Source: Haladaptatus paucihalophilus DX253 (GTDB taxonomy: Archaea > Halobacteriota > Halobacteria > Halobacteriales > Haladaptataceae). Taken from it: DNA of 64,000 nt. A program made the translations under genes and the position numbers. Shown here piece by piece: positions 52,683-61,613 of the stretch (positions are counted from its first letter, which is position 1; every line of letters starts with the position of its first letter). The stretch lies in assembly GCF_000376445.1 (NCBI RefSeq), contig NZ_AQXI01000004.1, positions 62,001-126,000 of the forward strand, written 5' to 3'. The notes beneath the pieces were generated by a model. It saw only the letters and a list, made by a program, of their open reading frames with translations. It had not been told where the DNA came from and made no database searches.

Positions 52683-53927
52683 ATGGTATCAGTGCTAACC
52701 GTCGCCGGGGTAGTCGTCGCCGTCTTCGTTGGATTCAATATCGGTGGCTCATCGACGGGTGTAGCGTTTGGTCCAGCAGTCGGCTCACGTCTCCTTCGAA
52801 AGGCGACCGCAGCAGCCTTGTTCGTTGGCTTTGGCTTTCTCGGAGCATGGACCGTCGGTCGGAACGTCATCGCGACGATGAGCAGCAGTATCGTACCGGC
52901 AACCCAATTCACGCCTGCCGCGAGCGTCGCTGTCTTGTTCTTCACAGGAGCGTCACTCCTCATTTCAAATCTCTATGGCGTTCCAGCTTCGACTTCAATG
53001 ACAGCCGTTGGCGCCATCGTTGGACTTGGCCTCGCATCGAACACACTCAATCAGGCACTGATGTTTACTATCGTCTCAGCATGGATCATCGCGCCGCTAA
53101 TCAGCCTCGGCATCGGAATCGTGGTCGGGCGTTACATCTACCCGTATCTGGATCGCTATGTCGCGTTCACAAAGTTCGATCTCCACTTCATCCAACTCGA
53201 CCGCTCTGGGACGATTCCTCGACTCTACCTGAATCCGAACGCGACACGACAGGACATCCTCGGATCACTTTCAGTGGTTGTCATTGCGTGTTACATGGCG
53301 TTTTCGGCGGGGGCGTCAAACGCGGCGAACGCTGTGGCTCCCCTCGTTGGCGAAGGGGGGTCGCTCGCCGTCAATCAGGGCGTCCTGCTTGCGGTAGTGG
53401 CCTTCGGTCTAGGCAGTTTCACCATTGCCCGTCGTACGCTGGAGACGGTAGGGGACGATATTACGGAGCTACCGATTCTCGCTTCACTGATTGTCTCCAT
53501 CGTCGGTGGCACAGTCATCACGATTCTGTCCTACTTCGGAATCCCGGCGAGTCTCGCGGTAAGCACGACATCGACGATTATTGGGCTCGGATGGGGTCGA
53601 GCAAGCCGAGCAGCGACACTCGTAGAGTTTGCGACGCCGGAACGTGAACATCCGGATTTAGAGGTCTCGACAGGAGCACTGGTCACCTCCCGTGCTGAAG
53701 ATATGCCTGCAAGTCCAACGATCGGTGATATTGCCCGTCACGAGGAACCGGCAGAAAAACCGGAGGAACTGCCAGACGTGCCTGACGTGGGTACGGAAGG
53801 GCCGGCGGATCTCGATCAGCGGAGCCTATTCGACTCAGCGGCGGCCAAACGTATCGTTACAATGTGGGTGTTGACGCCCTCGCTAGCGGTTGTTGCCTCC
53901 TACCCGGTATTTGTATTTCTGCTGTGA
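52683..53927 (+). CDS. pit: Inorganic phosphate transporter, PiT family
   Basis: The protein has 414 residues. Two inverted repeats have the signature FVGFNIGGSSTGVAFGPAVG in the first half and FSAGASNAANAVAPLVGEGG in the second, both with the G-[AS]-N/S-[ND] pattern of PiT proteins. About ten helices are predicted, with an acidic cytoplasmic loop (EEPAEKPEELPDVPDVGTEG) before the last. It imports phosphate with Na+ or H+. No PhoU-like gene is adjacent. Confidence 0.9.
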   Translation: MVSVLTVAGVVVAVFVGFNIGGSSTGVAFGPAVGSRLLRKATAAALFVGFGFLGAWTVGRNVIATMSSSIVPATQFTPAASVAVLFFTGASLLISNLYGVPASTSMTAVGAIVGLGLASNTLNQALMFTIVSAWIIAPLISLGIGIVVGRYIYPYLDRYVAFTKFDLHFIQLDRSGTIPRLYLNPNATRQDILGSLSVVVIACYMAFSAGASNAANAVAPLVGEGGSLAVNQGVLLAVVAFGLGSFTIARRTLETVGDDITELPILASLIVSIVGGTVITILSYFGIPASLAVSTTSTIIGLGWGRASRAATLVEFATPEREHPDLEVSTGALVTSRAEDMPASPTIGDIARHEEPAEKPEELPDVPDVGTEGPADLDQRSLFDSAAAKRIVTMWVLTPSLAVVASYPVFVFLL

Positions 53928-54025
53928 ACGTCGCTTAACAAGACCCCCTTGTCGATCCGGTCGTCAAATTATGACATCTTTTGTGTTCCCAAAGTAGTTG
54001 GTACAGGAGGCCCTTGTAAGATGGA

Positions 54026-54148
54026 ATGAGGACTGACCTCACTCAATGTCCTGACTGTGGATGGACCGGTAATACTAGTGATTGCGAGATCGATGAACTC
54101 GAACGAAAGTGTCCTGTCTGCCACCACGTCTTTCGACGTAATTCGTGA
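54026..54148 (+). CDS. 40-residue CPxC zinc-finger micro-protein
   Basis: The short frame MRTDLTQCPDCGWTGNTSDC continues EIDELERKCPVCHHVFRRNS and stops at 54146. It has two CPxC knuckles 21 residues apart, the architecture of one-domain zinc-finger micro-proteins known in Haloferax. No Shine-Dalgarno is obvious. Too short to trust on coding statistics, but the two-knuckle pattern is unlikely by chance. Confidence 0.6.
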   Translation: MRTDLTQCPDCGWTGNTSDCEIDELERKCPVCHHVFRRNS

Positions 54149-54254
54149 TTCTCGCGCCTACCCCACCAGTCTAAGCCACTAATGAACGGAGACTCACATC
54201 GGATGCTGAACCATCCGACGCTGGTCTTTCGTCTGCCAAGGCTCAAAAGACCAA

Positions 54255-54595
54255 ATGAACGAAACCATCCACAGAATATGAACCTGATGAGACGGCACAG
54301 AAACGCGCGCAGTGGAAACAGTTTTCATTCGACATCGATGTCCCCGGACTCGTAACAGTCACCAACGAGAACCACGACAAGCCCGCAGCCCACCAGTACA
54401 CCGTCTCCATCGACGACGGGACGCTTGAGGCGTCTCCTTCCGAGGACGACAACGAGACCGAACCCGAAGATTGCGACTGTGACGGTCTCGGTGACTTCCC
54501 GTGCTGGCCGTGCGTGCGAACGGAACGAAAAAGAACTGCCGAACGAACCACCGCTTAGCTCTTTTTATCCATGGCACGCCAAGTGACGGCCTCGA
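54255..54595 (+). pseudogene. SWIM-type zinc-finger protein, decayed
   Basis: After an in-frame TGA the sequence reads ETAQKRAQWKQFSFDIDVPG and LVTVTNENHDKPAAHQYTVS, the N-terminal beta part typical of haloarchaeal SWIM proteins. It jumps to CDCDGLGDFPCWPCVRTERK, skipping the SWIM CxCx(n)CxH core. A run of A near 54530 shifts the frame, so the ELPNEPPL tail is out of register. Deletion plus frameshift make it non-functional. Confidence 0.65.
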
Positions 54596-54644
54596 ATCTC
54601 ACCAACCAGCGAACGCTGACGGAAAGCAAAGATTAGGAATGAGA

Positions 54645-55070
54645 GGCTCTGTTGAAATCCTCAGGCAGTTACAGGTACCTCCGGTAGTGTGAGCGAATGC
54701 AATCATTGATCTCCACGTAACGACGACCAGAAAACATGACTCGCAGATCGCGCCGTCACTCATCAAGCGGAACACCGGTGACGTAGCGATTCTCCTCGGC
54801 GACAGGGGATACGACGATCGGAAGATTCGGGCGTTAGCTCGTGAAGAGAATCTTCATCCGCTTATCAAACATCAAGAGTTCTCGGCACTTCACAAGGCGT
54901 GGAATGCTCGGCTGGACACCGACCTCTACGGCCAACGGAGTCAGAACGAGACGGTGAACTCCCGTCTTAAGCGAAAATAGGGGGCATTCGTGCGCTCACG
55001 ACACTGGTGGAAGCAGTTCCGTGAACTCGTTGTCGGCTGTCTCACTCACAACATCGATAAGACACTTTGA
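54645..55070 (+). mobile_element. Truncated IS5-type element (left copy)
   Basis: It opens with the terminal repeat ggctctgttgaaatcctc, then lacks the 5' two-thirds of the transposase. It resumes at the later catalytic region (HDSQIAPSLIKRNTGDVAIL, DRGYDDRKIRALAREE, QRSQNETVNSRLKRK) with a TAG codon at about 54978, and ends at 55070. The same sequence exists in inverse orientation at 59132-60005. Confidence 0.8.
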
Positions 55071-55198
55071 ACAGTGAGTAACGATGAACGATGAAGAGAA
55101 CCACGTTGTGACATCCCTGGTTCTCGTCAGAAGCGCCGTGCCAGAGACAGAGCGTGTAGTCAGTAGAGAACGTACGATTGCTCGCTCGAGTCAGTGTT

Positions 55199-56746
55199 CT
55201 ACCGTCTCATGATCGTCTTCGGCACTACGAGTTTGGCGACGCTGACAAGCGCTATCAGATGTACACCGATTCCGATTGCAAACAAGGCGAACGTATTTGA
55301 CTGCCCGGTCACTCCTGCAACATACACTTTCACCGGCCAGTACATCGGGAGGATGCTCGCAAGGAATTGAAGCGGTTCAGAGACCACTGCAATGACCAGT
55401 GCTGGCCCGACGAGAACGATATTCATGAATTTACCGAGCGCGATACCCTCTATCGAGTTCGAAGCCACCAGCCCCAATACTAGGCCGATGACGGGTCCAC
55501 TCAGAGCGCCTAGAACCGCCGTCCCGAGAAGGATCGGTGCTGATGACTGTACGAGACCGACGACGAGCAACGCCGGAAGCGTGGAGAAGAACGAGAAGAA
55601 GAACGTGGTACAGCCTCGGTAGAGCAGATACCCGTTTAGTGAGAGTGGGGATGTTCGGTACGAAGTGAGGATATCGGTATCGCGGTCTTCTAAGATGAGC
55701 ATCCCGACGATGAAGCCGAAAATCCCCGGCCCGCACACCGCCATCGAGCCCGCGATCACCGGATAGTACACCGTTAGATCAACGATTCCGGCGAGTCTCG
55801 TAGTGATGACCGGGGCAATCACTCGGATGACTCCCGCGAGGAGCAACGGACCGGCCGCTGCAAACGCCAACATCGGATCACGGATCCAGTTTTTGGCGTC
55901 CGTCACGAACAGACCGGTCCACGGAGACTGCGGCATGGGCATCCATCGATCCGTTCCAGTCGTTTGAGTCGATCTGTGCCCGAGTTTCCGCCCAGGGTCA
56001 TCCTGCCGAAGAATGTCACGGTCGAACGACCGACGGGCCCACAAAAACGTGAGAGTCGTTCCCACTACTAGATATGCGAACGCGTAAATGACCTTCCATA
56101 ACGAGACGGAACGGACGCCTGCCTCGATAGTAATGAGGAGCGGCTGAACCGGGAGGAGGTAGAATGCAGGCGTATTGAATAAGCCTAGGTATCCAAGAAT
56201 CGGTGAGAAGAGGATAGTACCCCAGACAGCGGCGCTCAGGAAAAACTCGTTTATCGAATCGAAGCGAGAGACGGCAACGAACCCAAGAAAAACGATAAGC
56301 AACGAGGAAAGAAGAACTCCGAACAAGAGGACAGCGATTCGGAGCGAGAGTCCAAATTCGGAGACCGCGACAGCGAACGATGCACTGACGGCAAGAGTAG
56401 AGAGCGAAGCGGCCTTCGAAAAGAGATAGCCGGTGCTGTCGAGCGGTGAGACGACGAGTGCTTGGAGGACTCCTTCTGTCTTCTCGTATAGCACCAGCAC
56501 GGCGATAAAGTAAAATCCGAGAACAGCCGGGTCTGTTGCGATCAGTAAAATGACTATATCCGGGTTAATGTCCTGCCCAGCGAACTGGAGTCCCAGCACG
56601 AACAAGCTCGTGAGTACCACATAGACAGGGATGATTCCATATCGAAACTGAAGGCGAATATCCCATTTGAGCATCTCGACGACCGGATGGACCGCCGACC
56701 GCTCCTGGTGAGCATCATCCTGTCTTGCGCTTTGATTGGACCTCAT
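55199..56746 (-). CDS. ABC-2-type transporter permease (double-length)
   Basis: The 515-residue protein has two similar membrane halves separated by a polar segment (RRSFDRDILRQDDPGRKLGH). The first half has 'VLVLYEKTEGVLQALVVSPL' and the second 'MLILEDRDTDILTSYRTSPL', both the 'EReeGtxxxLxxSP' motif of ABC-2 permeases. A fused dimer fits one ATPase gene upstream, with which it overlaps four bases. Likely an exporter of drugs or lipids. Confidence 0.88.
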   Translation of the reverse strand: MRSNQSARQDDAHQERSAVHPVVEMLKWDIRLQFRYGIIPVYVVLTSLFVLGLQFAGQDINPDIVILLIATDPAVLGFYFIAVLVLYEKTEGVLQALVVSPLDSTGYLFSKAASLSTLAVSASFAVAVSEFGLSLRIAVLLFGVLLSSLLIVFLGFVAVSRFDSINEFFLSAAVWGTILFSPILGYLGLFNTPAFYLLPVQPLLITIEAGVRSVSLWKVIYAFAYLVVGTTLTFLWARRSFDRDILRQDDPGRKLGHRSTQTTGTDRWMPMPQSPWTGLFVTDAKNWIRDPMLAFAAAGPLLLAGVIRVIAPVITTRLAGIVDLTVYYPVIAGSMAVCGPGIFGFIVGMLILEDRDTDILTSYRTSPLSLNGYLLYRGCTTFFFSFFSTLPALLVVGLVQSSAPILLGTAVLGALSGPVIGLVLGLVASNSIEGIALGKFMNIVLVGPALVIAVVSEPLQFLASILPMYWPVKVYVAGVTGQSNTFALFAIGIGVHLIALVSVAKLVVPKTIMRR

Positions 56747-57603
56747 TGGAGTGTTTCACCGGTTATCTCGATGAACACATCGGCCAAGGTCGCCTCTTCG
56801 GAGTGAATCGTCTCGACCTCATTGCGCGCAAGAAGGTCTTGGAACGCATCGTTCGTCCCGAGATCATCAAGCGGGAACTCCTGAGAGAGGAGCTCGCCCT
56901 CATCCCGGTATTCGACACGGACACGTTGCTGGCCATGTGCGATCTTCAGCTGGCGCGGCGTATCGACGACCGGGAGCGCACCGTTCACGATGAACGCGAC
57001 GCGGTCGCAGAGTCGGTCTGCGACGGTCATGTCGTGGGTCGTGAGAAAGACCGTCGTTCCCTTGTCACGGAGGGACTCGATGACGCCCATCACGTCCCGG
57101 GCGCTGCTCGGATCGATGCCACCCGTTGGCTCATCGAGAAACAGGAGCTCAGGGTGGTGCAGTAGCGCTCGGACAAAGTTCAGGCGCATCTGCATCCCTT
57201 TCGAGTAGGTGCCGACGCGACGGTCAACTGCGTCGGCGATACCGACAGTATCGAGCAGTTCGAGGGGGTCTCGTTTGTGTCCCCCGTACAGAGACCCGAA
57301 CAGCTCGAGGTTCTCGCGTCCGGTGAGTTTCTGATAGAGAGTCGGCGTTTCCGGAGAGACACCGATGTGGCGATACAGGTCGGATCCCCACTCGACCACC
57401 GGCCGGTCCAAGACTGTTGCACCTCCCTCGTAATCGTCGAGGAGTCCAGTCAGGATTTTCTGCGTCGTGGTCTTTCCGGCTCCGCTTGGACCGAGAAATC
57501 CGAATACTTCGCCAGGCTGAACCTCGAAATCCAGTCCTTTCAGTGCCTGGTGGTCGCTGCCGTGGTATGTGTATTCGAGGCCTTCCGCACGGATCACACT
57601 CAT
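56743..57603 (-). CDS. ABC transporter ATP-binding protein
   Basis: The protein has 286 residues. Walker A is GPSGAGKTTT, the Q-loop lies near 'VSPETPTLYQKLTGRENL', the signature is YSKGMQMRLNF (a divergent LSGGQ), and Walker B is LLFLDEPTGGIDP; the switch His is in LTTHDM. The C-terminal 70 residues resemble DrrA-type extensions. It is coupled to the permease by an ATGA overlap. Divergent from the TetR gene. Confidence 0.93.
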   Translation of the reverse strand: MSVIRAEGLEYTYHGSDHQALKGLDFEVQPGEVFGFLGPSGAGKTTTQKILTGLLDDYEGGATVLDRPVVEWGSDLYRHIGVSPETPTLYQKLTGRENLELFGSLYGGHKRDPLELLDTVGIADAVDRRVGTYSKGMQMRLNFVRALLHHPELLFLDEPTGGIDPSSARDVMGVIESLRDKGTTVFLTTHDMTVADRLCDRVAFIVNGALPVVDTPRQLKIAHGQQRVRVEYRDEGELLSQEFPLDDLGTNDAFQDLLARNEVETIHSEEATLADVFIEITGETLQ

Positions 57604-57777
57604 TCGTCCACAAGCGACTCGTAGCTATGTGCTACAGGGAAGGTCCCCGAGGGATTGACCATTCTCTCACAGTGCTCTTGTCGTTGCATACCTGTGTCTT
57701 GAGTGTATGAGTAATTCACTCTTTCGCTCATGAGCGATGAGCAATACGCTCATTACTCTACAGAGCGACGGATCGAT
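57604..57777. promoter_or_regulatory. Divergent control region with TetR-type operators
   Basis: A perfect 14-bp palindrome tcgctcatgagcga lies at 57724-57737. A wider inverted pair atgagtaat (57707-57715) and attactc (57752-57758) surrounds it. The palindromes sit between the ABC operon and the regulator, where a TetR dimer would block both. They overlap the ATG at 57730, favouring 57778 as the true start. Confidence 0.5.
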
Positions 57778-58383
57778 ATGAGAGGTTTCAGTGACGAAGA
57801 GCGACGTGAGATAGAGGAACGGCTCGTGGAGACCGGGCGTGACCTTTTCACCAGATATGGGTTTCAGAAGACGACGATGCAAGACATCACGGAACAAGTT
57901 GGGATCGGTGAGGGGACATTCTACCAGTTTTTTGATAGTAAATCGGGTCTATACATTCGGATACTCCTCCGCGAACAGAACGAATTGATTGACGCGGTTG
58001 AGGCCGAGCTAGAAGGGCTCACGGATTCCGACGAGCAGCTCGACCGGTTATTCCGGAGATGGGTAGCCGAGTTCGAACAGCGTTCCTTGCTTCTGCGAAG
58101 TCATCGTAATCCACAGCAGATCGTGCAGGCCGCGAATGGACAGGACTTCGCCGAGCTGCGAGACGACATCTCGAATCGGATGACTCCCTTGATTGCAGAT
58201 ATTCAGAAGCGAAGTGATGGATACATCACAGAGATTCGCCCAGAGGCGGTTATCGAGCTGTTGTCTCTCTTGGAAGTCGTTGCAGCGAACAAGGACGCTC
58301 ATGATGAACTCGGGTGGAGCGGGTATGATGGGTTCAAAGAGATCGTAATTACAATTCTGAAACAGGGTCTGCTTTGGCAATAA
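57778..58383 (+). CDS. TetR-family transcriptional regulator
   Basis: The protein has 201 residues. The opening RGFSDEERREIEERLVETGR is followed by the helix-turn-helix YGFQKTTMQDITEQVGIGEG and TFYQFFDSKSGLYIRILLRE. The helical ligand domain follows. The 'MxGFSDEER' opening is common to haloarchaeal TetR proteins and supports ATG 57778 over 57730. It likely represses the divergent ABC operon. Confidence 0.88.
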   Translation: MRGFSDEERREIEERLVETGRDLFTRYGFQKTTMQDITEQVGIGEGTFYQFFDSKSGLYIRILLREQNELIDAVEAELEGLTDSDEQLDRLFRRWVAEFEQRSLLLRSHRNPQQIVQAANGQDFAELRDDISNRMTPLIADIQKRSDGYITEIRPEAVIELLSLLEVVAANKDAHDELGWSGYDGFKEIVITILKQGLLWQ

Positions 58384-58602
58384 GAAGTTGTTATCCGTCG
58401 AATCGTGACCGGTGTCACTAATGACCGAGACGCGCTGTCTATACAGCCCGCTCGCATAATTATCTATTCACACTGGTAGTTTCGCTATCAATCAGTTTGC
58501 ACACCTGACTAACGGTATTCAGGTTGGAAAATGTCGTCTCTGTTAAAATCCTATTGTCTCGACAACTTTCCCTCTGAAACAGCCATTAGGTAGGTGTGCT
58601 TA

Positions 58603-59049
58603 TCAATCGACCACCTTCGGGTTACTGAACGATGAGCGGTCAATACCCCATCGGCTTACGGTGCCAAGAAAATACCCAATCAAGCCATAGGAGATGGCTA
58701 TCATGGCCGAAATGAGTGCGTAGGAGAGGAGGTCATTTTGGAAGGGAAGGATGACGAATCCGTTTTGACTATAATAGAAGTGAGCGAGAGCAACGTGTGC
58801 GGGAAAACTCACCCAGCACGCCGCAAGTAGGCCCGCCCGGTAGAACGCGACTCCTGCGGCGAGAAAATTGAATCCGATAACAAAGGTCCAATCAATCAGC
58901 GAGGATGGCCACAACCAATACTCCACACCGAGAGTCGGATAGATTAGCCACACGCCGACACCGAGAAGGATACTAATCCCAGTTGCGAGCAGGGCAATTT
59001 GGCGGTAGGTGCCGAACAAGACCTGATCAACATCCTCTTGATAGTTCAT
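58603..59049 (-). CDS. Small four-helix membrane protein, unknown
   Basis: The 148-residue protein has helices at about ALLATGISILLGVGVWLIYP, TFVIGFNFLAAGVAFYRAGL, 'CWVSFPAHVALAHFYYS' and LSYALISAMIAISYGLIGYF. The start MNYQEDVDQVL at 59049 is preferred over 59100. No family recognised. It is the last gene inside the IS5-flanked block. Confidence 0.6.
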   Translation of the reverse strand: MNYQEDVDQVLFGTYRQIALLATGISILLGVGVWLIYPTLGVEYWLWPSSLIDWTFVIGFNFLAAGVAFYRAGLLAACWVSFPAHVALAHFYYSQNGFVILPFQNDLLSYALISAMIAISYGLIGYFLGTVSRWGIDRSSFSNPKVVD

Positions 59050-59131
59050 AATCACTAATCGAAAGTGCAGTAGTAAATACTTTGAGACGATTCCAAGCAA
59101 TCCCGGTGTCTATCACCCCGATATCTAACGT

Positions 59132-60005
59132 TTAGAGTGCCTTGTCGATGTTGTGAGTGAGACAGCCGACAACGAGTTCACGGAACTGCTTCCACCAGTG
59201 TCGTGAGCGCACGAATGCGCCATATTTCCGTTTGAGCCGAGAGTTCACCGTCTCGTTCTGACTCCGTTGGCCGTAGAGGTCGGCGTCCAGCCGAGCGTTC
59301 CACATCTTGTGAAGCGAGGAGAACTCTCAGTGCTTGATGAGCGGACGAACACCATATTCACGAGCTAACGCGCGAATCTTTTGGTCGTCGTATCCCTTGT
59401 CGGCGAGGAGAATCGCCACGTCTCCGATGTTCCGTTTGATGAGCGACGGCGCGATCTGCGAGTCGTGTTTTCTGGTCGTCGTTACGTGGAGATCGATGAT
59501 AGCATTCGCTTTTGTATCCACGAGAAGTGTGACTTTCAACTGCTGAATCTTCAACTTCGTTCGCTTCGTGTAGTGCTTCGAGGCGTGATTACGGTCGAAC
59601 CCGGAGGCGTCAATCCCGACAACACCGTTAGTCGGAAGGAGTCTGACCGAGAGGTTGAGAAGGACACGCCAGACAGCCATATCGAGCCGGTCGAACGCTT
59701 TGCACAACGTCGATGGAGATGGTATTTCATCAAGGTCGATAGCGCTCCGAATCCGAGGCATCTCGATAAGCTCGTCAAGTAGCGTCCGATACGTCGTATT
59801 CTTCCGTACTTTGAGGCAGAGCAGGACGATATGCTGGTGGAGCGTGTACCGCCGTTTCGAAAACTTTGAGGAGTGACGAGGGACAGCTCGACGAGCTAAG
59901 TGCATCGCTTGCTCAACGAATCGGAGTAACTGCGACTTTGGAAGAGCCTGCATTCAGTCACACTATCGGGCGAACCTGTGACTCCCAGAGGATTTCAACA
60001 GAGCC
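59132..60005 (-). mobile_element. IS5-type element (right copy), transposase with nonsense codon
   Basis: The outer end carries the reverse complement of the left copy's repeat (gaggatttcaacagagcc, 59988-60005). Transposase reads from ATG 59953: SKFSKRRYTLHQHIVLLCLK, VVGIDASGFDRNHASKHYTK (first Asp) and LLADKGYDDQKIRALAREYG (second Asp). A TGA at about 59326 precedes 'EFSSLHKMWNARLDADLYGQ' and the QNETVNSRLKRKYG segment with the last catalytic Glu. The left copy has CAA at the same position, so it is nonsense-inactivated. Confidence 0.82.
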
Positions 60006-60147
60006 ATCCCAACCCATGTTCCCATATTGTCTGCTTTTCCCCTTGTTCAGGTCACAGACTGACGTTACTGATCTCTCGTATTTTCCCGCTTCCTTCGGGC
60101 ATACAGTGACATTTTCACTCCTTTTCGGAAGCGGTAGACGTTTTGCG

Positions 60148-60738
60148 CTACGTCTGCCCTGACTGCCACTGTTCCTGTGTCACCGTGTACCGGATTTCGT
60201 CAGAAACGTGGTCGTCGTGTGGCACCCAGTTCCGAAGAACTCCGTCCCGCTGGCCTCCAGCCTCTTCGATGTATCTCTCGATAGCACTTTTTGACTTCTC
60301 GTTCTCGGCGGCGTGAGTGACTGCGAAGAGGTCGAGGTCGAATCGGTCTAGCGTAAGGTCGATGAGAGCAAGGGCACTTTCGCTATTGTAACCCCGTCCC
60401 CAGAACGATTTTCGGAGCCAAATCCATTGCGTTCCGGTGCGGCGGCTCCAATTGAGTTTGAGTCCTGTCAACCCGGCGAACTCCCCCGAACCATCCTCGT
60501 CGTCGTTCGGTCGAATGATGTATTTCAGGCTCTCTCTGTCGTTCCATTTACGCTCGGATTCGTCGACGAACGTTTTGGTCTCGTTTACTGTCTCGTGAGG
60601 AGACCACGGCATGTATCGCGTTATCTCGTCGATTCCGTCTTCTGTTGAGCATATATGATACAATTCGAACAAGTCCACGTTCTCGTGACAGAGCCGTTCG
60701 TGACGGAGACGTTTGGTACTGAGTGATTCGGGGAGCAC
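60148..60738 (-). CDS. GNAT-family acetyltransferase (RimJ/RimL type)
   Basis: The protein has 196 residues. STKRLRHERLCHENVDLFEL opens the fold; EFAGLTGLKLNWSRRTGTQW is the central strand; WLRKSFWGRGYNSESALALI is the acetyl-CoA pyrophosphate loop (RxxGxG/A variant: W-G-R-G-Y); and 'ENEKSKSAIERYIEEAGGQR' closes it. Substrate probably a protein N-terminus or small amine. GTG 60738 is chosen because a TATA element (ttaatatagg, 60759-60770) lies at leaderless distance. Confidence 0.82.
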   Translation of the reverse strand: MLPESLSTKRLRHERLCHENVDLFELYHICSTEDGIDEITRYMPWSPHETVNETKTFVDESERKWNDRESLKYIIRPNDDEDGSGEFAGLTGLKLNWSRRTGTQWIWLRKSFWGRGYNSESALALIDLTLDRFDLDLFAVTHAAENEKSKSAIERYIEEAGGQRDGVLRNWVPHDDHVSDEIRYTVTQEQWQSGQT

Positions 60739-60932
60739 ACTCCGAACATCACGGAGACCTATATTAAGAATACGGACGCTCGTGAGTGGGGTCACTGTAG
60801 CTCTCCCCACAAAAGCATACTATATGCTACCGATTCTCCCGCTATTCCTCCTTGTCATTATGAGCTATATAGTGTCACGAGTGGACCCTGTCCGAGGGTT
60901 TACTTATCCCGTGCTCGAATTCGGGAATACGA

Positions 60933-61169
60933 ATGGTTCCAAATGGGAAGTCGCCACTCTCCCCACTCGCCCAAGACGCGCTTGATGCGCTTGCGAGATG
61001 TCTCCCAGAAGAGCGCGAGCTCACCTACGAGCAGGCCTATTCGATTTTGGACGATGAAGAGGATCTTGGACGACCATCTGCCGAGGATATCATCGAACGA
61101 CTCTACATGAACGGTCATCTCTACGAGGTTGAGGGGAAGCTCCGGCTCACGGATTACGGGTCTGAATAG
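60933..61169 (+). CDS. Small winged-helix-like protein
   Basis: The protein has 78 residues. DALARCLPEERELTYEQAYS, LGRPSAEDIIERLYMNGHLY and EVEGKLRLTDYGSE read as three helices and a beta wing, as in small haloarchaeal winged-helix proteins. A tttacttatc element at 60899-60908 is at leaderless distance from ATG 60933. Function unknown. Confidence 0.6.
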   Translation: MVPNGKSPLSPLAQDALDALARCLPEERELTYEQAYSILDDEEDLGRPSAEDIIERLYMNGHLYEVEGKLRLTDYGSE

Positions 61170-61232
61170 CGAAGTCGGTCTCGAGAGAAGAAAGCGTGGT
61201 TACTTCCTCGAAGTATGGAACGATTTCGTTGA

Positions 61233-61613
61233 TCAGCTAGTCGGGCATGGGGTTTTACCAGTATCGCGTTGTGTCCCGATCGGTTTGTAGATGAGGATGG
61301 TGTAGTCGCTCCGAACCGTGACGAGATAGTCCTCGATCGTGAATCGCACCTCAATGTCACTCTTTTTCGATGCACTTGCTTCGATGATCTCTTCGAGCGC
61401 ATCTGGATTCACGTATTCGTACAGCGAGAGCGTGGTCTGGCCGACTGTCGGTTCAATCACGTCCATGAGCACGTCGACAATGCCGGTAACAATCTCAGGA
61501 CGCGATGCTTCGGGGTCGATCGTCTTGGATGCGACTAATGCGTATTGGGATGATAGACTCGGGCCAGAAGCATCGACGGCAGAGCCAAACCAGGTGGTCG
61601 TTTCTAGGGTCAT
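61233..61613 (-). CDS. HalOD1 output-domain protein
   Basis: The 126-residue protein ends in a HalOD1 domain: VTGIVDVLMDVIEPTVGQTT, LSLYEYVNPDALEEIIEASA and VRFTIEDYLVTVRSDYTILI. The N-terminal 30 residues are unrelated and polar. It is the second stand-alone HalOD1 protein in this window. Regulatory role inferred from the domain only. Confidence 0.78.
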   Translation of the reverse strand: MTLETTTWFGSAVDASGPSLSSQYALVASKTIDPEASRPEIVTGIVDVLMDVIEPTVGQTTLSLYEYVNPDALEEIIEASASKKSDIEVRFTIEDYLVTVRSDYTILIYKPIGTQRDTGKTPCPTS

